Assembly: GCA_010279815.1 (NCBI GenBank)
Contig: QEOQ01000226.1
Coordinates: 3,134,057-3,198,056 of the forward strand
Reading direction: 5' to 3'
DNA: 64,000 nt
Source of the DNA: Brachionus plicatilis
Lineage: Eukaryota > Rotifera > Eurotatoria > Ploima > Brachionidae
Position numbers and translations under genes: made by a program. The notes beneath the pieces were generated by a model. It made no database searches. It worked only from the letters and a program-made list of their open reading frames with translations, and was not told the origin of the DNA. Below, in pieces: positions 13,192 through 25,788 of the stretch. Positions within the stretch are counted from its first letter, which is position 1. Each line of letters opens with the position of its first letter.

Positions 13192-14533
13192 ATGGATATC
13201 AGCTCCAAGAACTTGGCCGCATTGAAATACGCTTCTAACGATGAATCACTTTTGACACCTTCATTCGAAAATTTGATCAAATTTATTTTTGATTCCTTTT
13301 TAATTGATTTAAAAATTGGAAAACCGGTTCCTAAATTGGACACAAAAAATTTAGGTTTTAAAAAAAAATTTAGATTTTTCAAGAATTTAATTTTTTTCCT
13401 AATAGATAACATTGACATTCCAAAAGCTGAATTGAAGGAAATAACTGCTGCTTTCTACACGGTCATTGCAGAAATGGCCCGTCATAATCTTGACTCTAAT
13501 TTAGTCAGGTAAATTCATAAAAATGTCTAATTCGGTATAATTTTCTGTTTCTTAAGCAACTTTTTAGAAGATATTGGATTTAGCAATGAAAAAATAGGCA
13601 TTTTTACCCAATACTATCAAGTAGGCGTTTTTACCAAGGTTCCTCAATCTATTTAAGTTTTTTTTTTATAAATAAAAACATAATTTTTCCGTAGAAAAAA
13701 TAAGTTTCATAGATTGGGGCACCTTAACTTAAAGATATATTTCTAAAATTTATATAGGAAAAGCTAGAAATAATTCGCCTATTTTTAGCAAGTTCAACTA
13801 CGTCATTTCCTCATATAGTGGACGTAAATTGGCGATTAGACTATATAATCAAGGTAAATTTTTGAAATAAATTAATCTTAAATATTTTTGAGAATTAATA
13901 AATTTTAAATTAAGAGATAAAAATTTTTAAAATACGCAAAAAATAAAAATTTTTTCTTTTATTTATTTTTAATTTTTTTCATTTCAAAAAAAATTACTAA
14001 TGGAAACTCAGATCAAAACAAAAAAATGTTCTTATATTGTTGAATATTAAGCTAATGATGCCGTATCGATAATTAAAATACAATTCCTGAAAATACACTA
14101 ATTCAAATGTTTATTGTTTTTTTGTTTGATCGGAGATCCAGGAGGCTTCTTTGGCATCTTAACAGTGATTTATGAATCAAGATTTAGATATTAAGATAAA
14201 ATTATCATTTTTTTTTTAATATAAATAGTAAATAGTTAAACTTATTAGAATTTAGTTTGTTCTTATTTTAAAAAGCTCTAAAAGTGGGTTATTTTTTAAG
14301 GAGAACAATCTTGAGCGCATAAATGAACCAGTTTATCTAATCGAGCTAAAAATAGAAGTAAAATTTTAAGAATTTTTTTGATAAATTGCAGTTTATTTCA
14401 TTTTCTTTTTTAGAAACCGGGCGAAACAAATTTGAGTAAGATACAATTTTCTTGCACGGTCGAGCAACTTCAAGATTTGGTGTTCAAGTTGAAAGAAGCG
14501 TCTAAATCTGTAGAGAGATTGGCGCAGATTTAA
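13192..14533 (+). CDS. COMMD3: COMM domain-containing protein 3
   Basis: Subunit of the COMMD/CCDC22/CCDC93 (Commander) complex, which works in endosomal cargo recycling and NF-kB control. Exons: 13192-13354, 13406-13508, 13557-13620, 13758-13853, 14301-14357, 14414-14533. They join in frame to 200 residues; human COMMD3 has 195. The COMM domain is clear: TSFPHIVDVNWRLDYIIK, then NEPVYLIELKI, then QFSCTVEQLQDLVFKLKEAS. The preceding NFLEDIGFSNEKIGIFTQYY matches COMMD3 rather than other COMMDs. The first intron is only 51 bp, lacks a stop and keeps frame, so it can be mistaken for coding sequence; removing it restores the alignment (LDTKNLDNIDIPKAELKEI). An AATAAA signal lies about 15 bp after the stop. 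It is divergent from TAOK. Confidence 0.9.
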
Positions 14534-15184
14534 ATCAATTTTTTTATTAAAATAAATTTTTTTGATTTTTAATTTCAAAATAGTTATCTTCATTCTAATA
14601 TCCAATTGATAATTGATGATTCTTGAGAATAATTAAATACAATTAATTTTGAATATCTAGAGATTTAAATCAATTCTAAAGTAATTAAACGTTCTTTTAA
14701 GTTAAACTATTGCAATTAAAATTTTTAAAGAAAATTGATCAAATTCATAGAAAAAAAGCTTATATAGCTTGGGGTTAAAAAAAATGAATAAAAATTTCTA
14801 ATATTATTTTTATTTGTGTCCAGTAAATGGATTTATATTTGTATTGTATGATTTAGCCGTCAATGTAGAATACTATTAACATTTTTTATCTTTTAACGCA
14901 TTTTTTTTTCTTTATTCTTTTATTTGAATTAAAAATTTTAAAAAAAGTGCATTTTATTTAAAGAATTTTTAAATTAGAAGACACATAAAATCTTTTGAAG
15001 ATAACTTCAAGTGACATCTTAATAAAAATAACATTTATTTTACAAAATAAATTAATTAGCAATATCTATTAAAAAAATTAAACTCACATAACATAAAATA
15101 AATTGGAAAATAAAAAAATTATTAATACATTTATCTAACTCTTTTTTAAATAATGATTATGGAAGGAGAATCTACTATATCATA
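14534..15184. other. Intergenic AT-rich spacer
   Basis: Downstream of COMMD3. It holds the polyadenylation signal near 14548 and otherwise unstructured AT-rich sequence; no gene or element was recognised. Confidence 0.4.
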
Positions 15185-16305
15185 ACTAATAAGTGAAACT
15201 ATCTATTTAAGGTAAATAAAAATTTTTTTATTTTTATTTAATAAAATAATTTTAGGGATTTACCCCTAGGACTATCCCGAACGGCTTATCGCCTTCTTTT
15301 CAGTCCTCATGTAACAAAAAAATAGAAAATTTAAAAATAGTAATAAGGTTATATAAAAAAATGATGTATACAAAAATTTTTATTTTAGTTAAATACAAAT
15401 TAATGTCCATATGTTTACGTAAAATAAATAGAAAAATACAATTTTGGCCAAATCAAAATCAATTTAAGCTAAATAAAAATCGAATAAAGAATAAAAAAAT
15501 TTAATTAATCAACAATTATTTCCTAACAAAATTTACTTTTTTTTCCCCTTGAGGCATTTAGAATTTCACAAAATGTTGCTTTTTTTGCAAGTACAGTTCC
15601 TTTCACATTTACCAGTACAATTGCATTTTAAAAAACCCTGACCACCGGTTATCGAATTTAAATTTGATCAAAAATTGATCACCAAAATTTTTTTTTGATC
15701 ACATGAAATTTTTTTTGTTGAAATCAAAAATTTTTTTCATTCTAGAAATTTAAAAATTTTTAAATTATGTTAATATTTAATGAAATAAAAAAAACAAAAA
15801 AAATTGCAACTCACCATAATAAAATATAAGTTTTGAAATATATATTATGATTTAAAAACCATAAAAGAAAAGGCAGTTTTTACAAAGAAATTGCTTTGGT
15901 TCCAGTAGAATCGTCCGATGCAGCTAAATTAACTGCAAAAAAAGCACCACAAATCGGGTAGAATGTAGCATTTGTGGTGAATTTATGTAAAGGGTGTTAA
16001 ATTGCATATATCAAAAAAACACAAAAAATAATTTAAATTTTGTTTTATTTTATTTTTAAAATTGAGACCTAAATTTTTTTTTGAAAATTGGTAATAAAGT
16101 TTAATATATTTTGAAAAATTTCCTGATCACCAAAAAAAATTTATTTTTATTTTTTCATAAATTAGAGGCTTTTTTGATCACGAAATATGTGATCATTGAT
16201 CACTGATTACATTTTGGACATGATACCTATGATCACATTTTTTGGTGAACACTTGATCACATTCTGGACATTATTTAGCTTAAATGGATAGTTTCACTTA
16301 TTAGT
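15185..16305. mobile_element. TA-flanked element with 28-bp inverted ends and zinc-cluster relics
   Basis: Ends are ACTAATAAGTGAAACTATC and its complement, flanked by TA on each side. On the minus strand 15645-15560 reads CNCTGKCERNCTCKKSNIL followed by an in-frame stop and then NSKC. This is a cysteine-rich C-x-C cluster of a kind found at the tail of transposon proteins. On the plus strand near 15940-15985 a VECSICGEFM fragment gives another CxxC pair. Near the left end, 15255-15310 resembles the LINE 3' tails at 31440 and 32200. Many GATCAC words occur at 15660-16260. Family not assigned. Confidence 0.6.
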
Positions 16306-17361
16306 TACGACATGTCCATTGAAAGATTGTTGCAGACGAAGTTAATATTTTGTACCCAAAATTTCTTTTTCTTAATTGTCAATGAAAAAATTAAAAGAAA
16401 GACTACAAACATCTCTAAATTTACCATATAACTTAAAAAGTTATCTTAAAAAATTTTATTTGTATTAAATAAATGAAGTGTTAATCAGGCGACTACGATA
16501 AGGGCACAAGCCTGTTGATTAACCTTGAAATTGAAAAGTTGAAATTTAATCACTAATATTTATTTATTAATTTAAAAAAAAAAGATTTTGATCTCTACAA
16601 ACGTTTTATTTTCCAGAGTGGTCAAAGCAGTTTTAGCATTTTAATAAAAATTTTGATATAAAAGTAATAAATAACTGTGAAATTTTTTTTAATTTTTTTT
16701 TTTCGAATCAACCCACCAGGCTTTTAAGTATATAATTTTTTTTGGGCTATTAAGATAAATTTAAAAAATAAAGTTACATAAAATTTTAATTATTTTAGAA
16801 AAACGGATCGAAGGCGAAAAAAAATTTTTTAATATTTTTTTCAATTCAATTCATACTAAAATTTAAAACCTAAAATCCAGTCAATTTGATATGCCGCGCT
16901 TTCCAGTGTTAAGAAAAGTTTATATTTTAACAATTATTTATGAATTTCCTTAATATTCATTTGCACTTATATTATCTAATTTAAAATACTTAAATCGTAA
17001 GTATATGATTTGAAAATAATCTCTTTTAAATAATGCAACCTAATTCATAATAAACATGTGAGCTGTCCTTATATCTATGATTTTTTTAATACAAAATTTA
17101 TTAATATTTTTCATTTTGTGATTTTTTTTTTATCACCCAAGAGGTGTTTTTTGAAATAAATAAAAAAAGTATAACAATTTTTAATAAAAGAGGTCTGATG
17201 AAAATTTATTTAGTAATTGATTGATAGACTTAATTGAAAAAATTTAAGGACTATGATCTGTACTAGATTCAAGATTTAATTTTAGGAGCTTTGAGGTCTT
17301 AGATAGAAGCAAATCTTTAAAATAATGAAATAACAGATCTGAAATTATAGATTTTAAAATA
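16306..17361. other. Gene-free AT-rich stretch
   Basis: Contains one short hairpin near 16488-16526 (GTTAATCAGGC / GCCTGTTGATTAAC). Nothing else was recognised on either strand. Confidence 0.35.
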
Positions 17362-17832
17362 CCGTAAACGCTTGCAGACTACTCCAGGGCTAAACCTCAT
17401 TTTCCGGATTTATTCCACTGGAATAGTTCCCATCGACACCATGTTAAAACATTTTTTTTTAATTTTATGGAATTGTGATAGATTTTTTGATTTATTCTAA
17501 GATTAAAACCCAATATTGAGTTTTTTTCCTGGCTTATTTCTGAGTTTTTTTTTTTTTATTTTCAAAAACTCGAATATTAAATATCGAAATTAAATATTTT
17601 TTTTATTCTTTTCTAATTAATTCCAGTTTTTGAAAAAAAAAAAAAAAAACTCAGAAATAAGCCAGGAAAAAAACTCAATATTGGGTTTTAATCTTAGAAT
17701 AAATCAAAAAATCTATCACAATTCCATAAAATTAAAAAAAAATGTTTTAACATGGTGTCGATGGGAACTATTCCAGTGGAATAAATCCGGAAAATGAGGT
17801 TTAGCCCTGGAGTAGTCTGCAAGCGTTTACGG
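17362..17832. mobile_element. Short near-perfect foldback, same family as 5669-6555
   Basis: Begins CCGTAAACGCTTGCAGACTA and ends with the complement, TA on both sides. The arms are about 205 bp each with very few mismatches, and the central loop is only about 60 bp and non-coding. It shares CCATCG(A)xACCATGTTA and the end sequence with the longer element in TAOK intron 2, so it is probably an internally deleted derivative. Confidence 0.8.
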
Positions 17833-17949
17833 TAAGATTGCTTTTTTTTGGTCTTATTTTGAGATTTAATATATCATTTTTAATTTTCCTTTAACTTATT
17901 TATCATTTTTTATTTTATTGTATTTTTTCTTATTTTATCTAATTTAACT

Positions 17950-18020
17950 TTATTTATTTTTTAATATTCTGAAGGAGCATTAGCTCGGTACAGATAAACA
18001 AATAAATAAATAAAAAAATA
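17950..18020 (+). mobile_element. LINE 3' tail fragment
   Basis: CTGAAGGAGCATTAGCTCGG then TACAGATAAACAAATAAATA and further AAAT units. The same tail occurs at 29710-29755 and, inverted, at 62165-62203. A conserved block ending in a short tandem rep is typical of non-LTR 3' ends. Confidence 0.6.
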
Positions 18021-21000
18021 AAAATAGAAAAAAGAACGCATCTAATGACCATATCTTTTGGAACTCGGATTTCTATTGAGCAATTATCTAACATTGTTAA
18101 ATTCAAAATGGTTGTCTTTTTTCAAAAATTTAAAAAAATAAATTTCAAAATTTTGAAAATTTTTAAATACTCAATTTATATTTCATAAAAAAATCCTTAA
18201 GTTTCGATTTCTCTGATTTTATTTAATCTTTTTTTATTTTTTCATTTTATTTAATTCTTGAAAAGTTAAAAAAACATAAAGACCATTCTATTCAATTCAA
18301 AACACGCTAAATGGGCGCTCAAAAAGGCCAAAAACATGTACCAACATAAAGGAAAATGGGCAAGCATATCTATCACTTATACCAGTTAAAATTTGGATAT
18401 TTTCAACAGAAAAATTCTTTGGAAGCTATTTATTTTTTTAAAAACTTTAAGACTCTAAATTACCATAGTATCTTTTTTACATTTTTTAAAGTAAATTGAT
18501 GTAGAATTAAAACTTGCCTTGAATTTATTATTTTATTTTAAAAAAAATTAAAATAACAGAATAAAAATAAGTTTATATTAAAATTATAATTATTTTAAGT
18601 TAATTAAAAAGACTCACTTTAATAATATTAGCATTGCATTCCAAAGTTTGAATCACCCATGAATATGGAATTCAAACCTAGTACATAAGTTGTTTCAAAC
18701 AAATTTTGCATTTGATGGAAGAATGATCATTTCAAATTGATAAATAATCAAATTTATTTTATTTTTTGATACTTTTTTCTTTTAATTAATAAAATGGTTA
18801 TAAATTCTAAAATTAATTAAAAAATAATTTTTTTCTTAATTGTTTATTGACTTTTATGTTTTCTTTCACATGATAGAAACTTTTTCTTTGAAATTACAAT
18901 AAAATTATAAAAATTTTCAATGTCAATGAGACTTACCGGCCAAAAAGTCCGCAAAAGTATAATTTTATAGACAAAAAAAGAATTAATTCTATATTATCTC
19001 TAATCTTAGACTTTAATTAGCTACTTCAATGATATATACATTGTAGTCCCTCAAAAACAGTAAAAAATTACGAAAATAAACCTATCAGGGTAGATTTAAG
19101 ATAGATTGAAAAGCGATCCAGAAGATTACCAAAATGAGATATCAGGGGATCGAAATTAGCGGACATAACTCTCACAGAAAAGCACTAAAGTCTTTACCAT
19201 CTTGTCTGTTTAGGTTGAAAAAATATACGATTAATTTGAAAAAATTTTAAAAAAATTTCAAAAAAATTTCAAAAAAATTTCAAAAAAATTTTAAGAAAAT
19301 TTTAAAAAATTTCAGAGTTTAGTTGATTTCAAGAATAAATCAACCAAAATTTTAAAAGAAATAAGTTCATTAAAGTAAATTCAATAAATTCACACAAACA
19401 ATTATTTTATTAATCAGAGAACTTTTAAGAATGGATGCATGTACAAATTGGTTGAAAAAAATACTGAAAATCTTGGACAGTGATGGAGACCACGTGGATC
19501 TAAAAGACAAATGTGAATATTTCAAGCTGAGTTTTGAATTTGGAAAAAAAGGCTTTAACGTTATATAACCCGATACTTGACGAATTAACATAAATCTTTA
19601 AGACTTTAATTATAATTTAATTTAATTTAACTAATGTTTTATTTAATATTAAACACTTTCAAACATAAATATCTTACATTAATCTCAATCCTTCAAAAAA
19701 CTTAAAAATTCTGTAATATTAAAAAAGACATCAGAAAAGATCAGATTATTTTCTTTAATTTATTATAACCCCCAATGTTTATTAAATAACCATCTTTTTT
19801 GTTTTATATTTTAAATAAAAAATAATGTTTTTAATTAAAATTCTTAATAGAAATTTAGATAAATATTTTTATGGAAATAATGTCTTAAAAAAATATTCAA
19901 TTCACCAAATAACTCACTACTAAATTTTTCATATCAATTTTGATCTCTTAAACTTGATCAATTGATCTCCTTCTAACATAAAATTTTAATTCCGTTGGTT
20001 GAGTCCATTCTAAAAGTATTCATTTTCATAAACATTTAGGATGATGATCAAAAAAAACCTTATTACCAGTCTTCAAATTGAATTGAATACAAAATTTGAT
20101 TTAATAGTCAATCAAAAGCATTTTTTGATTTCTCTAAAAAGAATGGATATGATTTTTTTGTTTTCAAGACAATAGGCATTTTATTTAAAAAAATTCATCT
20201 TTAAATTTTATCAATTTTTTTTATATAACCTCGTCTTAGGCGCGGTTATTGAAATTAATAATGACAATAAAATATTTTGAAAAGAATTTTACTATTTAAT
20301 TAAAATTTTGATATCAAAAATACAAATTACTTGTAGTTTTTTTGATATTGAAAATTTATATTGATAAATGTGCATAAAAATCTTATTTATTTTGTTAATA
20401 TTCATGGGCAATAATTTTTGATATTGAATCTTTAATTACCTTTTTAAAGTTATTCAAATTACATTTTTTTTAATTTAATTTTTCAATTTTTCAAGTATCA
20501 AATTATCTAAATTTAAATAAATTTCTTAAAAATCCATTTATTGCCATTTAAAAGAAAATTTAAATTTATTTTTTCTTTATTTTTTTTTGTGTGCAAAAAA
20601 GAAAAAAACTAATTCTTAAATTAATAATTTGTTTTGAATTAATGAAAAGTATTTTAAAAATGCTGTTAATTAGTGGAAAATTTGTTTAAATGAAGAGTCT
20701 GACGTGAGAAGATTCGTTTTAGGAATTAGATTTTTAGTTTTAAATTGGAAAATCTATAAAAAATTATTCGAAAATCAATATTCTAATTTAAGTAAGAAAT
20801 AAAAATTTAATATCAAGTTAATGGAAAGATTTAAAACTAAAGATTTATAGCCATTAAAGAAAAAAATAAACAAAAGATAAAAATAAAAAAAGTATACAGT
20901 CGGTTTTATATTTTTTGTTTAACAGATTGAAAGAACTCATTTGCAAATATTAAATTCTAATTTTTAATTTTGACTTGATAATTTTTTAAACAAATTAAAA

Positions 21001-21895
21001 AAATATATGTTCTTTTAATTTTTTCAAGATTTCTAAAAAAATATTCAAGTCCGGAGAACGAAAAATCCTTAAAAAATGCTTTTTTAGGGCGTAATAAACA
21101 GGCGTTTTTTTGCGTGAAAACGTGAGTGCTATGGCACGCTAAAAAAATCTGAAAAAACGCAAGCAAAATTCAAAAATTATTTTTATTTAAAATTTATTAT
21201 CTACCATATATTAACTAACAAAAATTTATTAGGAAAGATGTTTGTAATGGTAGACACGATGAAATCAAAATTTTTAACAGATTTATTTAAATATAAAAGA
21301 TTAAAAGATTTTCTATCATAAAGACACCCATTACTACCGTTGTGATTTAGTAGCCTCCTTAAAAGACTACTACTAATGTTTAAATACCTTAAAAATTAAA
21401 ATAAAAAATTCGAAAAGTCTATTTTTAAAGGCTACAAATTAATTTTTTATCTAAATAAATGATTCTAGTATCTAAAAAAAATAAAAAATAAGAAAAAAAT
21501 TATAAAAGTATCTTATTTATTTTATTAATATATTATTTAATTATTATAATGTCAAAAAATAAAAAAACATTTGAAAATAATTGACCATAATCTGCTTGAT
21601 AAACTGGAACTGGTATAAAAGTTTTTTTAGTTTTTTAATTTTAAATCTTTTTCTCCTAGAAGAAATTTTTTTCACAGAGAAGTAAATTCAGTTTTGTAGA
21701 CTTTCACTAGTTTTATAGTAATTGCAAATTGATGTTTTTTAATGGATGTAATAATTAAGTATTAATTATTAATTAATTGATAAAATAAAAATAATAAATA
21801 TTTGTTATTTTAAATAAAAAATAATAAATATTTGTTATTTTAAATAAAAAATAATTTTTATTCAAAATACAAAGATTAAACAAAAAATATTATAA
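18021..21895. other. Long AT-rich region without a supported gene
   Basis: Only short open frames occur. A 46-codon plus-strand reading near 19430-19570 (contains LDSDGDHVDLKDKCEYF) and fragments near 18300-18360 and 19110-19230 look less AT-biased and may be eroded transposon coding, but none could be assigned. A short tandem run of TTTCAAAAAAA units lies at 19250-19310. Confidence 0.3.
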
Positions 21896-21899
21896 AAAA

Positions 21900-21985
21900 T
21901 TTTTTAATTACAAAAACGAAATTATTTTATTAATCGAGGCGTTTCGACCAGAATGGCCTTCTTCAGGATCTAAAATGACTAGTTT
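21900..21985 (-). pseudogene. Possible retroelement C-terminal fragment
   Basis: The minus strand reads LVILDPEEGHSGRNASINKI then a stop. From memory, PEEGHSGRNA-type endings occur in retroelement reverse transcriptase proteins of aquatic invertebrates. The fragment is short and stands alone, so the assignment is weak. Confidence 0.35.
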
Positions 21986-22776
21986 TTTAAGAAAAGTTGA
22001 TTAAATACCCAATTTAAAAATAAAAAATTTGAGAAATAGAAAAAAATTGAAATTCTTCAACAAAAAATTACATAATATTTTAGAGAAACATTTAATAAAA
22101 AATTATTCTTTATAAAATATAATAACAAAAAATTTATTTTCAAAATTCAAATTTAAATTCAATATTTTATTTACATTATTATATCATGTGAGCTTTTACA
22201 GTTTATTAATAATATAATTAAGAAATTAATAAAAAAATTGATAAGTTTCTTTTGATTAATTTAACATCAAAATCAATATAAATTAATTAAATAAGATACA
22301 AAATAAAATCTAAAGATAATGGAATAAATTACATTATAAAGATATTTTTAGGGCTATATTTCTTTCTCGAGCTAATTTTTCTTTTTACAAGCAAAATTAT
22401 TTTTTTATTTAAAAAATTTATTCACTTATATTCTTACTTTTTCACATAATTAAGGGTCCTGTATTTATTGATACGACATATCAATTAAATACTTTTATTT
22501 TACTCTATAAAATGATAAGAAATTTGACATATTTTAAATAAATAAAAATTAGAAATACAAAACTTAATTTTTAAAAAATCTGAAAATGATAACAGTTTCA
22601 AGTTCTTGTTCGATTCTGAGAAATACTGTAGAAAATTCAATAAATCAAAAAAAATGAGTGGCTTAAAAGTAGCTGTACTTGTAAATTCTGACTAAAAAAC
22701 TTCTTTTGTAAACATGTCATAGCGGGGTCTAGTAGGCTAAATATCTCGTCAAGTAAAAATAGTTAAGATTTTGCAG

Positions 22777-22949
22777 TGAATCAAGATGCAAACCCAAAAC
22801 CAGCAACTCTTGGAACTATTTCTCGTAATGAAAATTCAATGAACACAATTTCATCTAACCAAGCTTCTCAAACTGTTCAAGTAATGCATAATCAAAATGA
22901 AATTTGTCAACCTGCAAAAAAAAAAAGAGGAAGACCAAAAAAGAATTAA
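22777..22949 (+). pseudogene. Terminal coding piece with C-terminal AT-hook
   Basis: Open from an acceptor-like TTTTGCAG to a TAA: a polar Asn/Gln/Ser-rich stretch (TISRNENSMNTISSN, ASQTVQVMHNQNE) ending ICQPAKKKRGRPKKN. KRGRPKK is a canonical AT-hook, which binds the minor groove of AT-rich DNA. AATAAA words follow within 100 bp. Upstream is a stop-containing frame (FKFLFDSEKYCRKFNKSKK), so no complete protein is visible. Similar tails end other transposon relics here (6140-6203, 43640-43680, 62700-62768), so a transposon origin is likelier than a host gene. Confidence 0.5.
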
Positions 22950-22999
22950 TATTTTCTTTGTAAATTTATGATTCACATTTTTGTTCATTTTTGTTTTTT

Positions 23000-25788
23000 A
23001 AATAAACATACTTGAATAAATAAATATAAAAAAAAAAATTTAGAGTGTTTTTATTTGCTAATAAGAAAAAAAATTAGCTGAAAAAAAAATTAGCAGATGA
23101 AAAGAAATACTTCTCATATTTTTAATATTAAAAATAGATACTAAATTCATTTATTTAGATACGGTATTAAATAGCAGTCTATTTTTATATTAATATTTTA
23201 TTTTAATTAATATGATAGAATAGAGATTATTAATTTATTGATTTAAGTTCTAATTTTTACAGTTTAAAGCTTACTAATTTTAACAAAGCATTTATTTTTT
23301 TTTGTTTTTTTGTGTAAATTTTGATTTTCTAGAAAGCATAAAAAAATTTAATTTTTTTTAAATCTTAAGCAAAAACGGAGATTAATTAAGTTTAAAAAAA
23401 CCCGCGTTTTTTGTTTTATGGGAGTCTGCTGAATTTTTAAAGGCTTGAGCATATTTTTCTTTAATCAATACTTTGAAATTATCTTTATTGAAACTCTCAA
23501 AAATTTATTTAAAAAACTTTTATTAATTTATTTTAAAACAAATTATTCAAATAGCAATTTTTTAATCTAAAAATTAAAAGGCGACTTAATAGCCACGGTG
23601 AATTTTTTAACAAAACCATGTTGATTTTCGCATTTGAGTCAATAAAATTCAAATTTTGAATTTATCATAGTTTGGACTATTTTTATCACACGTTATGGCC
23701 AAGTGAAAGACAAAATGAAATTTACAAGCGGATCAAAATTGGCGGCTTGAACGCTGAATAAACAAAAAAGCTCATTTAAAATTCAAATTGTTTTTTGAAA
23801 GGCTAAGTCGTAGTGGAAAAAAGTGAGCTAGAAAAAATTTTGACATTTTGAAATCATTAGGCCTCACGGCAAAAGCTTCAAAGATTAAGTTAAATAATAT
23901 CAAGAAAATTGATTGCATGTCAAGGGAGGATATGGCACTAATTATCAGCAATTACTTGAGCTAAAAAGCTATGATATGGCCAAATCTTAAAATATACTTT
24001 GACAATCATATCAAAATTAAATTTGTCAAATCACGTAATTTAGTTAAATTATTCTCACAAACAAACAAAATGCCATGTTGAAGAATTAACTTTATCTTGA
24101 GCTCAATTATGAGCTCAATTTAAAATCTGGGCTGTATCATGACAATAAGTTGACTTGGCATTTTTCGAACAAGTTTGTTTGTTAATACCTTCAGTTGAAT
24201 TATTGTTAAAAAATTCAAATTTTGCAACTTGATTAATTTACATTGGAAAGCTATTTATTTTTTTTAGTTCACAAGCAAATAAATTCATCTAGTCTAACTT
24301 AAAAACAATTAATCATAAATTAAACTGACAACTTTGTTTTATAAAGTAATCGACGCACAAAAGTTTAAATATTCAAATTTATCTTTAAATGGTTTTTTGT
24401 TATTTGACAAAAAAAGTCGAAAATTATTTTTCAGAGTCAAACATGAAATTATGAGCATTAATCAATTGAAAATTTAAATTTATAAATTAAAACTGGATCT
24501 ATTTCTGAAGCTAACAATCTTGAAAATAAAATTTTTTACTATCAGAAAAAAAAAATTAAAAATGCTTTATTTATTTTTTATTTTTATTCATATTGAAAAA
24601 TATTCTAATTAAAAATACTTTAATCTAATCAATAAAAAAAATAAAAACATTTTCCCGCAATATTTCGAAGAAAAATAGTTTTTCAATTTCTTTAGTTCAT
24701 TTAAGAAAATAAATTTAATTTGATTTTATTTTTAATTTCCATTAATAAAAATTAAAAAAAATTTATATTATTTAAAATTTTTTATTTAAACAAAGCTAAG
24801 CAAAACATTTGTGTTTGATCATTTAAAAAAAATTCCTGGTTTTCAAAGATCAAATCAAAGACCAACAATTCGACTTTTTATTAATTAAAATAAATCTGAA
24901 TTTTAAAAATAAAAGTTTTACATTGATATTTAAGAAAAAAGTTAAGAAAAGTCAGACAATTGCTGAAACTAAATCTGTTCTTAGCTAAAAAGTAAAGCGA
25001 CAACAAAATTGTCAAAAATGCAAAATAATTAAAGAGAGAACAAGATATTTTTGATAAATTTTTTTCTAGATCAAATTTGTCAAAATTTAATCACAGCGGC
25101 ATTCTAATCAAAAAAATAAATGAAGATGGTCTAATTTTTTTCCATTTTGTTTTTTTTTGGTCTTCGTTACCACTGGAAAACCCGAGTTCTGGCAATTTAA
25201 AAAAAATGTCTTAAACAATAATTGAGTGAAAATTTTGAAGATTTTTAAAAAATCATTTTTAGAATCAAAAAATATTTTAGCACTCTATGTTTGAAAATAA
25301 CAAGGATTTAAAGTATTAAAGTTAGAATTATAATATCGATAATTTTTTGCAAATTTCTTTTTCAGACATTAATTATTTTATTTGTTTTATTATGAGAATG
25401 TTATTTACCCTATTAATCATTTTACCCTATTCAATTTATTAAAATCAAAAATCAAATTTTATATCAATTCGGAGCTTTTTTATAAGCAAATATTTTCTTT
25501 AAAAAATAGGCATTTTTTTAATTTAATTTAGTTGATAAAATAAAATATTTTTCAGTACTCAAAAAAAATCAAAATTATTATTATTATATTTAAATGCTTA
25601 AATAAATAATCCAAAAATTGATGTTAAATTTAAATCTTTATTTAAAATAGAAAAGTCCAATTTAGTTAAAATTTATATTCAATTTTTTTTTATTTAAATG
25701 ATAGAAAAAAATGGTTTTATAGCAACAAAATAAATAAATTCCAACAGAAAAAATAATAAAAAAATGAAAAAAAAAAAAGCAAAAAAAC
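23000..25788. other. Gene-poor region downstream of TBX20
   Basis: Near 23640-23970 two plus-strand readings (HSLDYFYHTLWPSERQNEIY and NFDILKSLGLTAKASKIKL...) are less AT-biased and stop-broken; they look like a dead mobile-element gene, family unknown. The rest is AT-rich with no recognised feature and includes the TBX20 3' flank. Confidence 0.35.

Noticed and set aside
19430..19570. 46-codon frame with LDSDGDHVDLK, reminiscent of an EF-hand loop
   Set aside because: The flanking helix pattern does not fit an EF-hand, there is no second hand, and the length is within chance expectation.
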